Positions 49,556-62,039 of a DNA stretch of 64,000 bases are shown here, in pieces. Below the pieces are notes generated by a model. That model worked only from the letters and a program-made list of their open reading frames with translations, was not told the origin of the DNA and made no database searches. Position numbers and translations under genes: made by a program. The DNA comes from Halichoerus grypus (Eukaryota > Chordata > Mammalia > Carnivora > Phocidae): NCBI RefSeq assembly GCF_964656455.1, contig NC_135715.1, positions 163,772,437-163,836,436 of the forward strand, written 5' to 3'. Position 1 is the stretch's first letter; the number at the start of each line of letters is the position of its first letter.

Positions 49556-50093
49556 AAGTGATGTAGGAAAGATGTTATTAGGGTTCGAAGCAGACGGCCA
49601 AGAAAGAATTCTTGAGACGTCTTTGGTGCAAAAAGGTGGTTTTATGAATGCATAGGAACAGGATCCATGGGCAGAAAGAGCTGCACCAGGGTCAAGAGGA
49701 GTGGTGATTATATACTTTCAAGTTGGGAGGGGATTAGGGATAGCATAAGTCTCTAAGGAATTTTGGATGCAAGGTTTCCAGGACCTTGAGGGGACTAGCT
49801 ATTGTTGGGAAAAGGTCATTTATTACCGTCTAATAAAACCTTAGTCATGAGACCCTTCAGATGTATATTGGTGGGCCATATGCTTGGGGGATGATTGCCA
49901 ACACATATCTTGGAGGGTTTAGAGATAAAGGAAGTTTCCAAAGGAATTCTGATACGTTAAAGTAGACTTACAAGATCCTGGGGGGGTGGGGGCGGTCAGG
50001 TTAGGATTGCCTTTTGCCCTTAGCAAAGTATTAACATGGAGGCAGTTGAGTCCCTAGAGGAATGTCACTCTGCCTGTTTCAAGGACTTGTCAA
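49556..50093 (-). mobile_element. Endogenous retrovirus LTR (probable)
   Basis: 'agaaagaattcttgagacgt', 'ttggtgcaaaaaggtggttt', 'gggcagaaagagctgcacca' and 'tcactctgcctgtttcaagg' look like a carnivore retroviral LTR in antisense. Bounds near TGTAGG and GTCA are approximate, and no clear short target duplication was found. It is described only as a remnant. Confidence 0.6.
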
Positions 50094-50830
50094 TGGGCTG
50101 TAGGAAGGAAGGAAATTTAATAATTTTTCTTCTGCCTTTGTTTCCCACATCAGCAGGGAACCTGGTGTAGACGGGCATGGCTTGCTTTCTTCCAACTTTG
50201 TCAATTTGAAGCCATGTGAGCTTTCGTGAGAATTTCATATGACATTGATCAGACAACTTTTCCTGAGTGTAGTTACTGTGTTCTTGAAGCCTAATGAGAG
50301 TGGAGATGGTAGAGAAATGGCAGTGAGACCCATGCTGTGTGGAAGGTTGGCCCTGTGATTCTGGGAAGTTCTTCATGAAGCTGGTTTGTAGCTCTTATGT
50401 AAGAAGAATCAGAAGTTCTGAACAACCTGCCAGTTTCATCCTCTACCAGTTTTCATTGCTTCAATTTCTTTTCCTATGCAATTACCCCAGTAGCTATGCT
50501 CATTTGGTAGATCTGTATGGGATCAAAGGTTAATCCAGACATGCCATTTGGATTAAATCATCACTATCTAATAGAATGTGAATTAGGAAATCTGTAGAGT
50601 ATACCTTTGCCACATATTCTAGTAATTGCTTGGGGGCAACAGTTGGAAGAGATTTAAGCATTAGAGGCCAAAATTTGTCAATCTCAGAATAGCCAGTAGT
50701 CAAGAACATCACACCTTCAGTACTCACAAATGTAACAATTGAAATTTCATATATACTGCATGTAAGCCAAAGGTCCAGAACATGTAATAATTTGTAATTT
50801 TGCAATGGCACGATGTGAGTCACTCACACT
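50094..50830 (-). other. Possible retroviral internal remnant beside the LTR
   Basis: For an antisense provirus the internal region would lie on this side of the LTR. Two minus frames, 50065-50376 (103 codons) and 50530-50823 (97 codons), are longer than most chance frames here but are separated by stops, and I recognise no retroviral motif in them. No polypurine tract was seen. It may equally be unique DNA. Confidence 0.25.
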
Positions 50831-51535
50831 GATAAGTTCATGTGCAGGAATCACTTAGCTTGTCAAGGAGGCTTCAGAAAAAGATTGCAACATTTGCTGA
50901 CAGATGTTGAAGGGATGTTTGTCTGTACTGTGCCTCTGCCCTCCCTGGAGGGTCTCAGGAAAGTAGATGAGCAGTGTGCTCAGTGGGGTACCCTCCCAAA
51001 TCCACTCAGGCTGTAGCAGCCACCATCTGTCCTATTCAGATCCTGTCCTGTATAGCAATCACTATCTAAGGATATCTCTGTGAAAACATTTACTATTTCT
51101 ATAAGACAAATCTCATGATTCTGTCAAAGATATGGACTTAGATTAGCAGGTAAATATCAGATCGTAAACTTGAGATCATTGTCAAGATTGGGGAATTTTG
51201 AAAACCCTGAAATTTTATGCATAATTCTGTGTGTATGCATATATATGTCTATATTGGGAGATGAACCATTACTATTAGTTTTGCAATGAGACTATGATCC
51301 AAAAAAAAAAAAAAGAAAAGAAAAACTAAAAAATACTGCCTAAGCTGGAGAATAATTAATTTCTGTTAGTCTATTTGCTTATACAGCTGTTACACGCAGA
51401 AAAGGGTTGAGGTTGGGGAAAGAATAGCACTATAGTTGGGATCTGACTGGTGCTCAGTTGAGTTGAATTTTGGAGCATACACAGGTGAATATTAGTGAGA
51501 CCAGTTGCTACTATCTTCTCTCTATCTTCTCTGCT
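50831..51535. other. Single-copy-looking DNA, no gene seen
   Basis: Contains an A run at 51301-51313. No recognised repeat or exon. Confidence 0.4.
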
Positions 51536-51539
51536 CCTT

Positions 51540-51655
51540 TCCCCCCAAAAGGAGCTCATTAAGGAGAGGAGTATATATATTTTTATCCCCACTACTAAGC
51601 GTAGTGCCTGGAACAATGGAGACCCACAATAAGTGTGTGTGAACTGAATGAATCC
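51540..51655 (+). mobile_element. L2 LINE 3' fragment
   Basis: 'tactaagcgtagtgcctgga' and 'cacaataagtgtgtgtgaac' followed by tgaatgaatc match the L2 3' terminus. Confidence 0.65.
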
Positions 51656-51659
51656 TGTT

Positions 51660-53290
51660 TTGCTCATGGGTTTGCTAGCCCTGGCTAACATATCATTTAA
51701 TATGTTTTGATTCACAAGAATATCTGCTGGGTGAGTAATAAGAACTTAGGTTAGCCCTCCCTTGGCTTCCTGTGTTTGATTTTGCTTTTGGTTATAGTTT
51801 CCGAAACAAAAGCAAGAAGTTACTGAGTGAAGTGAAGGTGTAAGAATACTGTGGAAGTGGAAATCAATGAGGATGAGAATGAGAGATAAGGCATGGAGGG
51901 GGGAGTCAATAAATAAATTAATTAAAATGATGGGACTGGAGGAAATGCTAGAGGACTAACGTGAAGATTGATTAGTGAAGGCAATCAAAAGGGAATGGCA
52001 AGGAAGGATGCCACAGGTTACAAAGGAGGAAACGGAATCTCAGTCTAGAAGCGGCTCTAGGAGGGGGGTTGGGAGCATGAAGAAAATGGATATGTCCTAC
52101 TTCAGGGGATTGCTGAGGAAGTGGTTTCACTGGAGAAAGCCAGTTTTCGTATAAATTTAGGTGGTAGAGAGGGTATTTGAAGAAATTCTTGAGCTTGTGA
52201 AAGAGTTTCAGGGCACTCTTAAAAATAATGGAAGAGGAGGAGGAGGGTTTGGAGGTATTTAAGAGGTGATGTATTGTTGAAGGATAAGGAGGCACCCAAG
52301 GAGGGAAGAACAATGAAAAAAGGCAATTGAACCAAGAGGTTTTTTTCACCCTGACCTGTGTTTGGATCTAAAGAAGTGAGACAGCTGGAAGAAGAAGGGA
52401 ATATTGAACAAAAGTTACAAAGAGCTTTTTCTGTGGTAGTGGGGCCTCACTCACAGTCCTGCGTTGCATCAGGTGGAAGGTTCCCACCTTCCCCATGACC
52501 AATACTCTCCAGTCTAGAGGCTCAGGATGTGGAGGTTTCAGCATGGTGGGGTTTCTTTCCCAGCTGGCAAGAACCTGACAAACTCAAGCTTCCAGTGACC
52601 GTGGAACTTAGATGGTTTTAAATATTGGTTTAGAAATATTTTATAAATAATGGAAGTCATTTTAAATTGCATTAGAATAAATAAAATATAAAAGCATATG
52701 TAAAGAAACATAACCAGCCAGGTACAAATCAGTGCACTCTTTTACTTCAATTATTTCAATCCATAAATAAAGATTAGTTTTCAATTCTGCTTTAAATTCT
52801 CTTGCCAGAGATGCCTCTGGCAACAGTTCCAGCTTGTTTGCAGGTTTGAATGGAAAGACGGTGTCTTACTCATCTTTGAATCTCCCCATAGAGTCTCAAG
52901 TAATATTCTGTATATTGTAGAGGGGTCACCGATGTTGAGGTACATACATATTCTTTTTTATCGAATGTTACCTAAGAGACTTTAAAGGAAAGGATTTCTT
53001 TATCCAGTAAACACCTCTAAAGTGAAATATTTATCGTATTTCAGGCCTGTGCTAGGTGACAGGTATCCAGAAATGGAAAAGACACATTCCCCCCACCCCC
53101 AGGATGTCAGAACCAAGCGAGGGAGACGGATCTGCCTACCCTGAAATGAATATGGAACTTTTGTATGGCACTAACATCGCCTGAGGAGCAAGACTGAATC
53201 TGTGCCGAGTGCTCAAGGAGGAAGTGCCTGTTCTGTTAAAGGATGTTGAAGGAGGGATGGATATTTGCCAGACAAGCAGTGGTGGTCTAC
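51660..53290. other. Single-copy-looking DNA, no gene seen
   Basis: A 125-codon minus frame at 51972-52349 lies in purine-rich (GGAGGA-like) sequence and reads as a Ser/Pro/Phe-rich product with no domain, so it is treated as chance. No exon supported. Confidence 0.4.
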
Positions 53291-53299
53291 ACAGGCCGT

Positions 53300-53420
53300 G
53301 TGTCTAGACATTTGTTGAGCATCTATTCTATGCCAAGCATTGTTCTAGGCTTTGGGGATATATGAGTGAAGAAAACCACTGCCCTCATGGAGCTTACATT
53401 TTAGCTGTTGATATCTAAAC
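53300..53420 (+). mobile_element. Ancient interspersed repeat
   Basis: 'tgttgagcatctattctatg', 'tgttctaggctttggggata' and 'ctcatggagcttacatttta' match a very common ancient mammalian repeat whose name I cannot assign with certainty. Confidence 0.6.
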
Positions 53421-53679
53421 CAATGAGATCTGCTCAATGGGGCAGAGCTCCCCCCCAACACACACACCTCCAGCACTGTACAGTTTTACGTAGAGAACAT
53501 TGGTATCTGAGCAGAAATGCATGGTGGGTTCTGGATATGATCTGGTCTAGTTATAGCTACTTGTGCTGAATCTCCCCAACTCTCTATTGTATCTATCTAA
53601 AGAAAAAAACCAAAACAAGAGCATACTCTTTGCTGACTGCGACTCTTGACTACAGCTGTTCTCTGCGGTTCAGACCTCT

Positions 53680-53885
53680 GCACTTTCCTGAAAGCTGTTT
53701 CCACATGCTGTTAACACCCAAGACAGCACAGCTGGCCCTGCCTTCCCCTGCTGCTTTTCTCCGTGCTGTACTTTTGCTTCTCCTTCTATTCTTCATTCTT
53801 CACATATGTCATGGCAAAGATTGCTTCAAGTGCACCTTCCATTGTCAGAGAAGATCCTTCCCCAATGTTTATTTTCAGTTGGTCT
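53680..53885 (+). mobile_element. Possible L2 fragment
   Basis: 'gcttcaagtgcaccttccat' followed by 'tcagagaagatccttcccca' resembles the L2 'caaatgtcaccttctcagagaggccttcc' segment. The 88-codon + frame at 53630-53896, with a Leu-rich stretch, is therefore unlikely to be a gene. Confidence 0.45.
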
Positions 53886-55360
53886 TTATAGCATAAGCTA
53901 GTGAGATTGCTCTTTTGAAACCAGGGGCTTCCAATAAAGGTGTCATGAAGTGAAATGCAAGAATGACAAAGTGAATGGCAAAGCGATTGTGTGGAAAGAT
54001 AGATGGAGGTCATGGGAGAGAGGCAAGTGCACATGGCAGGGTGAGGGCAGTCGGGGGCTGGATGGGATGAGAGTAAAATGCCTACAGGATGAAGGCAACG
54101 AGAAAGATATTTTTTAAAGTCCTTGAACGTGCCTTATTCATGAATGAAGATGGGTTGTAAACTTGGTGCTCCCATCTGATTATTATAAAGGATTTTTCAA
54201 CATGAGATTTTTTTACTTCCTTCATTTTGAAAATATTTTTGAAAGGTACAACTAAACCAAGCATACGCATAATTCCCTGTGCTTTTTTGTTTTTCTTTCC
54301 TAAAACATGTCTTTATGGACTTGGTCCGTGGATTCAAAATTTTCTGCATCCCATTTTCATAGTGAAGATTTTCATAGTGAAGCCCAGCTGGGAAGTGTGC
54401 CTGTGGCAGCAAAAGCGAAATGCTCATGCAAATGAAAAGTATTCCTTTAATAATGTGTCCTTTTATCTTTATACTCTCTCCCAGCCAAACCGGGAAGTTG
54501 TATAGCTTTGCTTAAATGCCCATGGTACATTTACCTGAGCCAAACTTGATTGAAATATATTTCAGCCAGCAAAGTGAAGACGATTAAGCTAGAGATTTTT
54601 TGTAATTGCTGACTTATCCCAACTTCCTCAAGTCTTTTTATATTTACCAGCTTTGGGTGATGGTTTGTAGACACACATCCGGCCCCAGGGCCATCAAACT
54701 GTCCATTTTGGCAGTCCTGTATTCTAAATATTTGAGAAGATGGTACAGTTTAAATAGATTAAATGGAAGAGCATCAGATGTTTGCACTACTTTTGAGCAT
54801 ATGTTTTATGGTGGGAGCATGATCTCAAGCAGACCCTTATGGGAGCATGTGCTGTATTGGCCAATATTGTCACCCTTTAAGGAATACACGGTGTCATCTT
54901 GTGCCTCAGCATTAGGCTCCAGTAGTTTTAAAGTGGTTAATAATATAGAAAACTAGGGAAAATCAGCTGTAACTGGGTGGGGACAAGAATCTAATTATAA
55001 GTCAAAGTGGTCATTATAAATATGTTTGTGTCAGTGTTATATTGGAAAAAAAAATACATGTGTTTTCCACTTTTCATTTCAGCACTTTTGAAATGTGCTG
55101 AGTGTGAGTAAGAGTGGATATTAAAATAAGGGTTGCAGAGTCGCCTTGTTGAACTTCTGAACTTCTGCTTTTCTAAGGATTTTGAAGCAGCCTTTCACTG
55201 AATGTGTTCGGGAAGCAGCAACCCATTGGTGTTGGTCTTCTGTGGAAAGATCGGAGCATGTGACACGCTGATCCTCACATCAATGGTGGTTTTCCTTTGA
55301 TATGTCGATGAGATTGGTCAATGTGTCTATTCCACTCAGATCTCACAAACAAAACAGGAT

Positions 55361-55374
55361 CCCCCCCCCCCCCC
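55361..55374 (+). repeat. (C)14 run
   Basis: Uninterrupted C homopolymer; its exact length may be a sequencing or assembly artefact. Confidence 0.9.
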
Positions 55375-55463
55375 GCCTCTTTAAACTCATACTGGGTTTT
55401 AACTCCCTGGTATCAGGTTTAGTCGAGGCCACTTTATAAATTCCTACCAGAAACACGTAAGCA

Positions 55464-55486
55464 AAACACACACACACACACACACA
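55464..55486 (+). repeat. Short (AC)n microsatellite
   Basis: About 11 AC units flanked by AAAA on both sides. Confidence 0.92.
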
Positions 55487-55944
55487 AAACCAGCAGGTAA
55501 AATGTGTAAAGGGTCTACATTAAAAAAAAAAATTATTAAAAAATTTTTCATTTGTCTTCTCAAACCTAACTCAAAATACTGGGAAATCATAACAGTGAAT
55601 TCTAACTGTGCTAATTAACAATAAGAAGGAAAGGAAATATCCAAGAAAAGATCATAGACAATAACAAGATAATGAGGTAGAGATGGGAGAGTTTTATTTT
55701 AAGTATGCTTTACCTCAGGCTATAGATTTGTTCCTCAAAAGTTATTTAGAATCCATATGTGAAGAAAGTATAAAATTACGTGTTTCTATGAGAATTTGCT
55801 TCTCAGGAGAAGCTTTCCAAGAAAACATTTGCTCAAATGAATAATCACCTCTTAATTGATCTCTTGGAGAATTTTTCTAAGTATGTTTCTTCAGTGGGGG
55901 CTTGCCTGCCTTACTATGTAGTGGTACCTTCACTAAGTACTGGG

Positions 55945-56055
55945 ACATTTTAGATCTGGAAAGGAAATAGAAATCTTCTTGTCTCCGTGTTATAGATAAT
56001 GAAAGTGAGAGCCAGAAAATTAGGTGTCCGGTCACTAGGCAAAGCAATGAGAGAA
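55945..56055 (-). mobile_element. MIR fragment
   Basis: 'gtgttatagataatgaaagt' followed by 'aggtgtccggtcactaggca' resembles antisense MIR core. Diverged. Confidence 0.45.
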
Positions 56056-56984
56056 CTTCCATTGGAACCTTTCTCCTTTGTCTTAGACCAGAGCTTAATT
56101 TTACTACCGTACCTTAGTTTTCCCCCTTTAAAATTTATTTTTATTAAAACCTACTAAAACCATGCAATATCTCTTGGACACAGACCAGATGAAGAGAAGG
56201 TGTAGCCCACTCTGTGTTGTCAGTGGGGTTGAACCCGGGCAGCACATCATTCATGACTGTGCAGTCTCTGGGATACAGTCCACTGGAAGATTTCTGGCTT
56301 GTATATTTTACAAAGTCCAGAATTATTTAAATCCAGTCCAGTCTTACCCCATATCTATTCCAGTAACTTAACTTGTGGCTTAGCAGTGTGTGTGTATATG
56401 CGCACGAACACCTCACAGGCAAGGTTTGAGGACTTACTATTTATGATCTAATTAATTGTATTCTGCCAAAGTAACTTTTTATTTACAAAAATAGAATTAT
56501 TAGAGCTCAATCTTCAGAATAATGAAACACTTGATAGATTTCCATGTAAATCATTTCTTTTAAAGTTTCATGATAGGATGTTGCTTCTTTATTTGCATAA
56601 AATCCATAACTGAGAGACATTATAATGTAAATATATTTAACATGCTTGCATGCAGACCTAAATCTCAGGAGACATAGATCCTAAGTAATTTTCGTTCTTT
56701 TCTTTGACCCTTCATTTCACCTTGGACAAGACATTAACCTTTTTGTTTTTGGATATGTCCATGCATAAAATTAAAATAGGAATGCCAAGAAATTATTTAG
56801 GATTTTCATGAATATGCATCTAGTTATATATGAAATATTTTGAGATCTTAGAAAGAAAGAAAATATACTCAAGACATTATTAGAGTTTTTGTTAATGTCA
56901 CTGAAAGAAAACAGGATCGATAAAATGAATGATAAGGTCAGCATTCATTAAGTCAGTAGCTATTACTATGATACTCAGAAAAGA

Positions 56985-57140
56985 GCACTGAACCAAAAAT
57001 CAGGAATCCTGGATTCTGGATTTGTTGCTGTCACAATAAGTAAAAATGGCTAATCACCTCACCGTTCTGGGTCTCAGTTTTCTTAGCTATAAAGTGAGTG
57101 GACTAGCTCATCAGCACCATTATTTCCAGTGCTTAATCAA
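56985..57140 (+). mobile_element. MIR fragment
   Basis: 'tctgggtctcagttttctta' followed by 'gctataaagtgagtggacta' fits sense MIR. Confidence 0.65.
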
Positions 57141-57155
57141 TATTGTTAACAATTT

Positions 57156-57342
57156 ATGGGGCGCCTGGGTGGCGCAGTCGTTAGGCGTCTGCCTTTGGCT
57201 CAGGTCATGATCCCAGGGTCCTGGGATCGAGCCCCGCATCGGGCTCCCTGCTCTGCGAGGAGCTTGCTTCTCCTTCTGCTTGTGTTCCCTCTCTAGCTGT
57301 GTCTCTCTCTGTCAAATGGGTAAAATCTTAAAAAAAAAAAAA
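57156..57342 (+). mobile_element. CanSINE, young copy
   Basis: Plus-strand CanSINE ('ggggcgcctgggtggcgcag') with A13 tail. Perfect direct repeat attgttaacaattt at 57142-57155 and 57343-57356. The first repeat copy is itself palindromic (GTTAAC). Confidence 0.96.
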
Positions 57343-57384
57343 ATTGTTAACAATTTCTGAAGATCTGCACTAGTTACTATAGGG

Positions 57385-57556
57385 CAGTGTTTCTCAAAGT
57401 GTGGTTCTTTGACTAGAAGCAGCAGGAGCTTGTTAGAAATGCAAATTCACAGGGCTTACCCTAGATCTACTGCATCAGAACCTCGGACAGGCGCTGTCGA
57501 TCTGTTTCACAAGGCTCCAGGTGATTCTGATGCATGCTAAAATTTGAGAATCTCTG
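57385..57556 (+). mobile_element. MER5A-type hAT DNA transposon
   Basis: Begins cagtgtttctcaaagtgtgg and ends with the inverted complement (tttgagaatctctg). Internal 'gagcttgttagaaatgcaaa', 'actgcatcagaacctcggac' and 'caggtgattctgatgcatgc' match this well-known non-autonomous family. Both inverted ends are preserved. Confidence 0.92.
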
Positions 57557-57559
57557 TTA

Positions 57560-60280
57560 AAATTGTCCTTATTCTTAAGAAACTTGAAATTCAGCACTTT
57601 TCAAATCTCCAATTTTCTTGCCAATTTCTAGACATATGGATATACAATCTAATAATATATTTATAAATAAAAATATGAAAAAAAATAAAATGAATTATGG
57701 GCATGTTAAATTGCTAGAACTGAAACCTTTTGAGGTGGTATCTATGCGGCCATGATTTCCCGTGGTAAAGTGTTGCCCAAGGCACGAAGAATATATATTA
57801 GGTCAAGCTTGTATGACAGTGCTTGACTACCAAAATGCATGATCATTTCATATGTGTGCTTATCAAATACAACTTGTTTTTACTTAGCACAGATATTCTT
57901 GTTCTAAAATGTAAAAACAAAGATTCTGAAATTATGCCCAGAATTTGAATTTTAAAATTTACATTATGTTTATGTATGAGCATCAGGCACGTAACCTGAC
58001 GTTCAAATCTTCTCTGTATAATTTTTCTATTACTCTCATTCTAAAACTCATGTGCAATTTCAAAAGAAACTTGCAGTTGGCTTTTTAGAATGCAAATATT
58101 GTTATAATATGCACCTGAGCTTTGAAACATCACTCGATTGCAGTTAAAATTTTGTGGGCAAGTGGTTTCAAATGTGGCTAAAGAGCACTGAGGGGGAAAA
58201 CATCAAAGCCGTATATTTTCACCTATACGTCAAAGACATCTGTTGATAATGGGACTTCTATTTTAGTTCTTATATGAGAGATGAAAAACGGAGCTATAAA
58301 ACTGTTTTTAGTATTGTTTTAGAGCTGTGGTCGGCTCGGGAAAAGCAACGAGAATTCGGGTAGCATTTTCTTCCAAAAAAGTTTTATCAAGAGCGTTAAG
58401 TTTATTTGGAGATGTATAACTTAATGAGGCTACATGACAAATATGCTCTTCTGTATGAAATCAGTGACTTATACCAACTGGAATATGAAATGATAGCCTG
58501 GTGCCAACACCATGATCACCCTGGGGAGGAGTGCCTTGCTCAGTGCTGCGCCCCTTTCCTGCGGCCTGTGAGCCCTTGGAGTTGTTAGCGCTAGTGCTAA
58601 CTAAATGTAAACACCTTTACTTTCCAGCTGCCGCTAATTGGTTTGGGAATATTTATGTAAGTGTTGATTTTCAGGCTAAAAATAGTGCAGTGATGTTTAA
58701 ATCCAACTCATTCTGGCTGTCAGAAATGCTCCCATGATCCTGAAAGTGTTGCTAAAAATGTTCACTTTTTAAAAATTGTAGTAATTAAACTTGTCTGTTG
58801 TGAGAGCCACATATGATATGTTCCCTGCTCTGATAAAAGATACAGGACAAGCTTCTTCAAGGCCTCTGCTGGGTTGGCCAGACACCACCTCCCGCTGAAC
58901 TTTACCAGAGAGCAAAGAATTGTAATCTGGGCAAAAGGAGGAGACAAGAGAAAATTTTGAAGTTGCTCTAGATCCTCATATTTGAGGCAGTGGATTGCAT
59001 CTGGCTATTTTAAGTTAACAGTAAAAATAGAAATTATAATAGTTTTATTAATACAATTAAGCGTAGAGCTTCCCAAACCGTTGACTTTTTTAGAGGCAAC
59101 TTTGGGGACTTGAAATCGCGTAATGAATATTTCTCAAGTCTAAAGTTGAAGAAATATCGTGTCTGTTCCACATCATTTGTTTATACCTCTAGCTCTTCAT
59201 CGTCAGATTATTTTTGCCCCTTTACTTCCCAACTAAAAAGTCAGATTTCACAGATTGTTCTCAAAGTTACTTAAATAAGCTATGAGGGGGAAAAAAATTT
59301 CATTTTTAGATACGTGTGATTTCGTGACTCTTCACCATGTTATTTAGTGAAGGAAAAGCCTAAGCGCCCCTAAATTATTGCTTGTCAGGTATCTTGTAAT
59401 TTTTGGAAAAAGTGATTTTATGGACCCCGTCAAGAAAGAAGTTGCTGTTGTTTCTAAGTCTGGGAGCACTGCACTGCTCCCGTGTTGTTGAAGTTAATTT
59501 GGAATTGGCTTTGCATCCTTGCAGGATGCCTTGAGCATCTGTCTGCCTGCCCCGTCTCTAGAGAATAGCAGAGAATTCTGTTGTTGCAATATATAGGAAT
59601 GATTTTGGCAAGTGACACACACTGCCCATTAGTTGAGATGATAAACTCTAGTCACTGCCCTTTTTGATAACTGTGGCGAAGCAAAGACTTTTCAATGCTC
59701 CTTTTAAAATAGTGGGACTCTTGTCTCAGAGAAGTCTGTGAACGTGTGTGTTCTTTTTTAAGTCTGTCGTTGTTGACATGATTGCTATAAAACCGTAGTC
59801 AGTTCAGAATTATCCTTGAGCAGAGATTCACATTGCAATTGGCCCAATATTGCTTTCAAATTCTAGTTGACGTTTCCATATACTTAGAGCATTAAGTATT
59901 TTGTTGACATAAATAGAACCTTTACTTACCATCTAACTGGAACTAGAAAAAAGTTATTTTAACCTTGTAGAATGTTGATTTGAACCAGAAAGTGGGGTAT
60001 TTTCTTATCTTAGCAAGGGATCAGCAAGAAAATTCCACTTGGAGTAGGAAGCAAAGAGGCAAAAATAGTTAACACTTTATAATATATATCCCAGTTTTTT
60101 CTTTGACATTCTGAGGATATATATCCATGAAGAATTACAGAACCAAAAAGAATATTTAATTCAACTGATAGCCACTGTTAACTGTTCATGGATGCAAAGC
60201 CTTTATATTGTTAGGCTGCTAATACTCTCTAAGTTGATGTCCAATTCGAGTGATTCTTACCAAAATCCAGCTGGCTTTTT
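57560..60280. other. Repeat-poor segment
   Basis: About 2.7 kb with no recognised mobile element, uncommon in this window. No exon was supported. A 60-codon + frame at 58406-58588 has no splice context. The transcription-factor-like cluster near 58600 is listed separately. Confidence 0.45.
58600..58690. promoter_or_regulatory. Possible enhancer: clustered factor-binding motifs
   Basis: Within 80 bp: tgtaaaca (forkhead core, 58606-58613), cagctg (E-box, 58625-58630), taattg (homeodomain core, 58635-58640) and ctaaaaatag (perfect MEF2 consensus, 58676-58685). The local sequence is repeat-free. Each motif is short and common, so only the spacing and the perfect MEF2 site suggest function; E-box with MEF2 is a pairing known from muscle enhancers. 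Confidence 0.3.
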
Positions 60281-60284
60281 TTTT

Positions 60285-61815
60285 TTTTTCTTGCAGAACT
60301 TGATGTTCTGATTCTAAAATTTATTTGAAAATGCAAGGGACTCAGAAGAGACAAAACAAACTTAGAAAAGAACAAATGTGGAGAATTTGCACTTCCTGAT
60401 TTCAAAACTTAGTACAAAACTAAATACTCAAGACTGGGCAGTACTGGCATAAGGATAAGTATGTAGATCAGTGGAATACAGTTGAGAGTCCAGAAATGAA
60501 CCCTTACATTTTTGTTCAGTTGAGTTTTGATAAGAGTGTTAAGACAACTCATTGGGGAAAGAATTATCTTTATGACAAATGGTGAGTAATACTATGTACA
60601 AACACTAACTCAAAATAGTTATATGTCTAAATATAAGAGCTAACCTTATAAAGCATTTAGAACAATATAGGAGTAAATCTTTGTGACCATGTATTAGGCA
60701 ATGTTTCTTTGGTACAACACCAGAAAGCACTAACAACAAAAGAAAAAAAATAAATTGAGCTTCAGCAAAATTAAGAACTTTTGTGCTTCAAAGGGCATGT
60801 GGAGAAATTTCAAGAAGTGTCTCCCACAGAAAGGGAGGAAATATTTGCAAATCATGTATCTAAAGAATCTGTATACCGAATATTTAAGGAACTCTTACAA
60901 TTCAATAATAAAAAAAATAATTAGCTATTTCTTCAAAGAAGATCTGCAAGTGTCCAGTAATCACATGAGAAGATATTCAGCATCATTAGTCATTAGAGAA
61001 ATTCAAATCCTTAGTCATTGGGGATATGCAAAAAGAAAACCACTTCACACACACCATGATGGCTAAAATTTAAAAAAAGGAAAATTAAAAGTGCAATAAG
61101 GTGAGGATTCAGAGAAATTCGTACCTTCATATATTGCTAATGGGAATGTAAAATCGTGCAACACTATGGAAATACTATAGCAGTTCCTCAGAATGTTACA
61201 CAGAGTTCCCATATGGCCCAGCACCCCTACGTAGATCTCAGAGAAATGAAGACATAAATGCCCACAAGAACTTGTCCTTCTTAGCAGCATTTATCTCACA
61301 ATTGAACATTATTTCAAATGTTTGTAGCAACATTATTTATAACCAGAAAAAGTGGAAAAAACCCAAGTGCCTGTCAAGTGATGAATAAGTAAACAAAATG
61401 TGGTCTATCCATACGAGGGAATATTATTTAGCCCTAAAATGCATGAACTACTGATATATACTACAACATGAATGAGCCTACAACAAGAATGAGCCTTGAG
61501 AACCTCGTACTCAGTGATAACAGCCACATATCTTGTGCTTCCGCTTGTATAAAATGTTCATGATAGGTAAATTCTTGAGACAAAAAGTAAATTAATGATT
61601 GCCAGCAGGGGTGTGGGGGTGGGCAGGCAGAATAGGAGTGATGGCTAATGGGTGTGGGGGTCTCTTTTTGAGATTTTGAAATTGTTCTAAAATTAGATAG
61701 TGCTGATGATTGCAAAATTCTGTAGATCAACTAAAATAGACTGAATTGTACTTTTTAAAAGGGTAAATTTAATGTTATGTGAATTATATCATAATAAAAT
61801 TTTTATAAGAAAAAT
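60285..61815 (+). mobile_element. Old LINE-1 3' part (L1M type)
   Basis: Sense-strand LINE-1. ORF2 C-terminal coding: 'actgggcagtactggcataa', 'gatcagtggaatacagttga', 'aatttgcacttcctgatttc', and the segment 'gcaaatcatgtatctaaaga'. 3' UTR follows: 'gtgcctgtcaagtgatgaat', 'gattgccagcaggggtgtgg' and 'ttatgtgaattatatcataa', then an A-rich end. The 103-codon + frame at 60755-61066 is an ORF2 remnant. Broken throughout. Confidence 0.9.
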
Positions 61816-61825
61816 AAAATAGTGG

Positions 61826-62036
61826 GTCTTAAAGCCCCAGTCATGCCTCTGATTGAAGTTGCTGCCCTGTTGACATCTTGATATGTTGCCACCTCATGAG
61901 AGATTCTACCCCAGAACTCGCCCGTGTAAGCCACTTGTAAATATTTGACTCACAGAAACTCTGAGAGACAATAGGCTTTTTTAATCCATGTAATTTGGGG
62001 GTAATTTATTACACAGCATTAGGAAGCTAATACAAT
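61826..62036 (+). mobile_element. MaLR-type LTR 3' end
   Basis: 'cctctgattgaagttgctgc', 'ctcgcccgtgtaagccactt' and 'gggggtaatttattacacag' followed by 'aggaagctaatacaat' match the 3' portion of an MLT1-like LTR. Solitary and truncated. Confidence 0.75.
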
Positions 62037-62039
62037 GCC

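Larger units (their letters stand above)
53900..56980. other. Mostly single-copy-looking DNA
   Basis: About 3 kb with only a C run, an AC array and a MIR trace. Frames up to 116 codons (54606-54956) have no motif or splice context. Confidence 0.4.

Noticed and set aside
53630..53896. 88-codon + frame with a Leu-rich hydrophobic stretch
   Set aside because: It resembled a small secreted or membrane protein, but the DNA looks like an L2 fragment and no promoter or splice context supports it.
59500..59592. Exon-like segment after cttgcag
   Set aside because: The acceptor is plausible, but no donor with a consistent open frame follows.
60755..61066. 103-codon + frame
   Set aside because: It is a decayed LINE-1 ORF2 C-terminal remnant.
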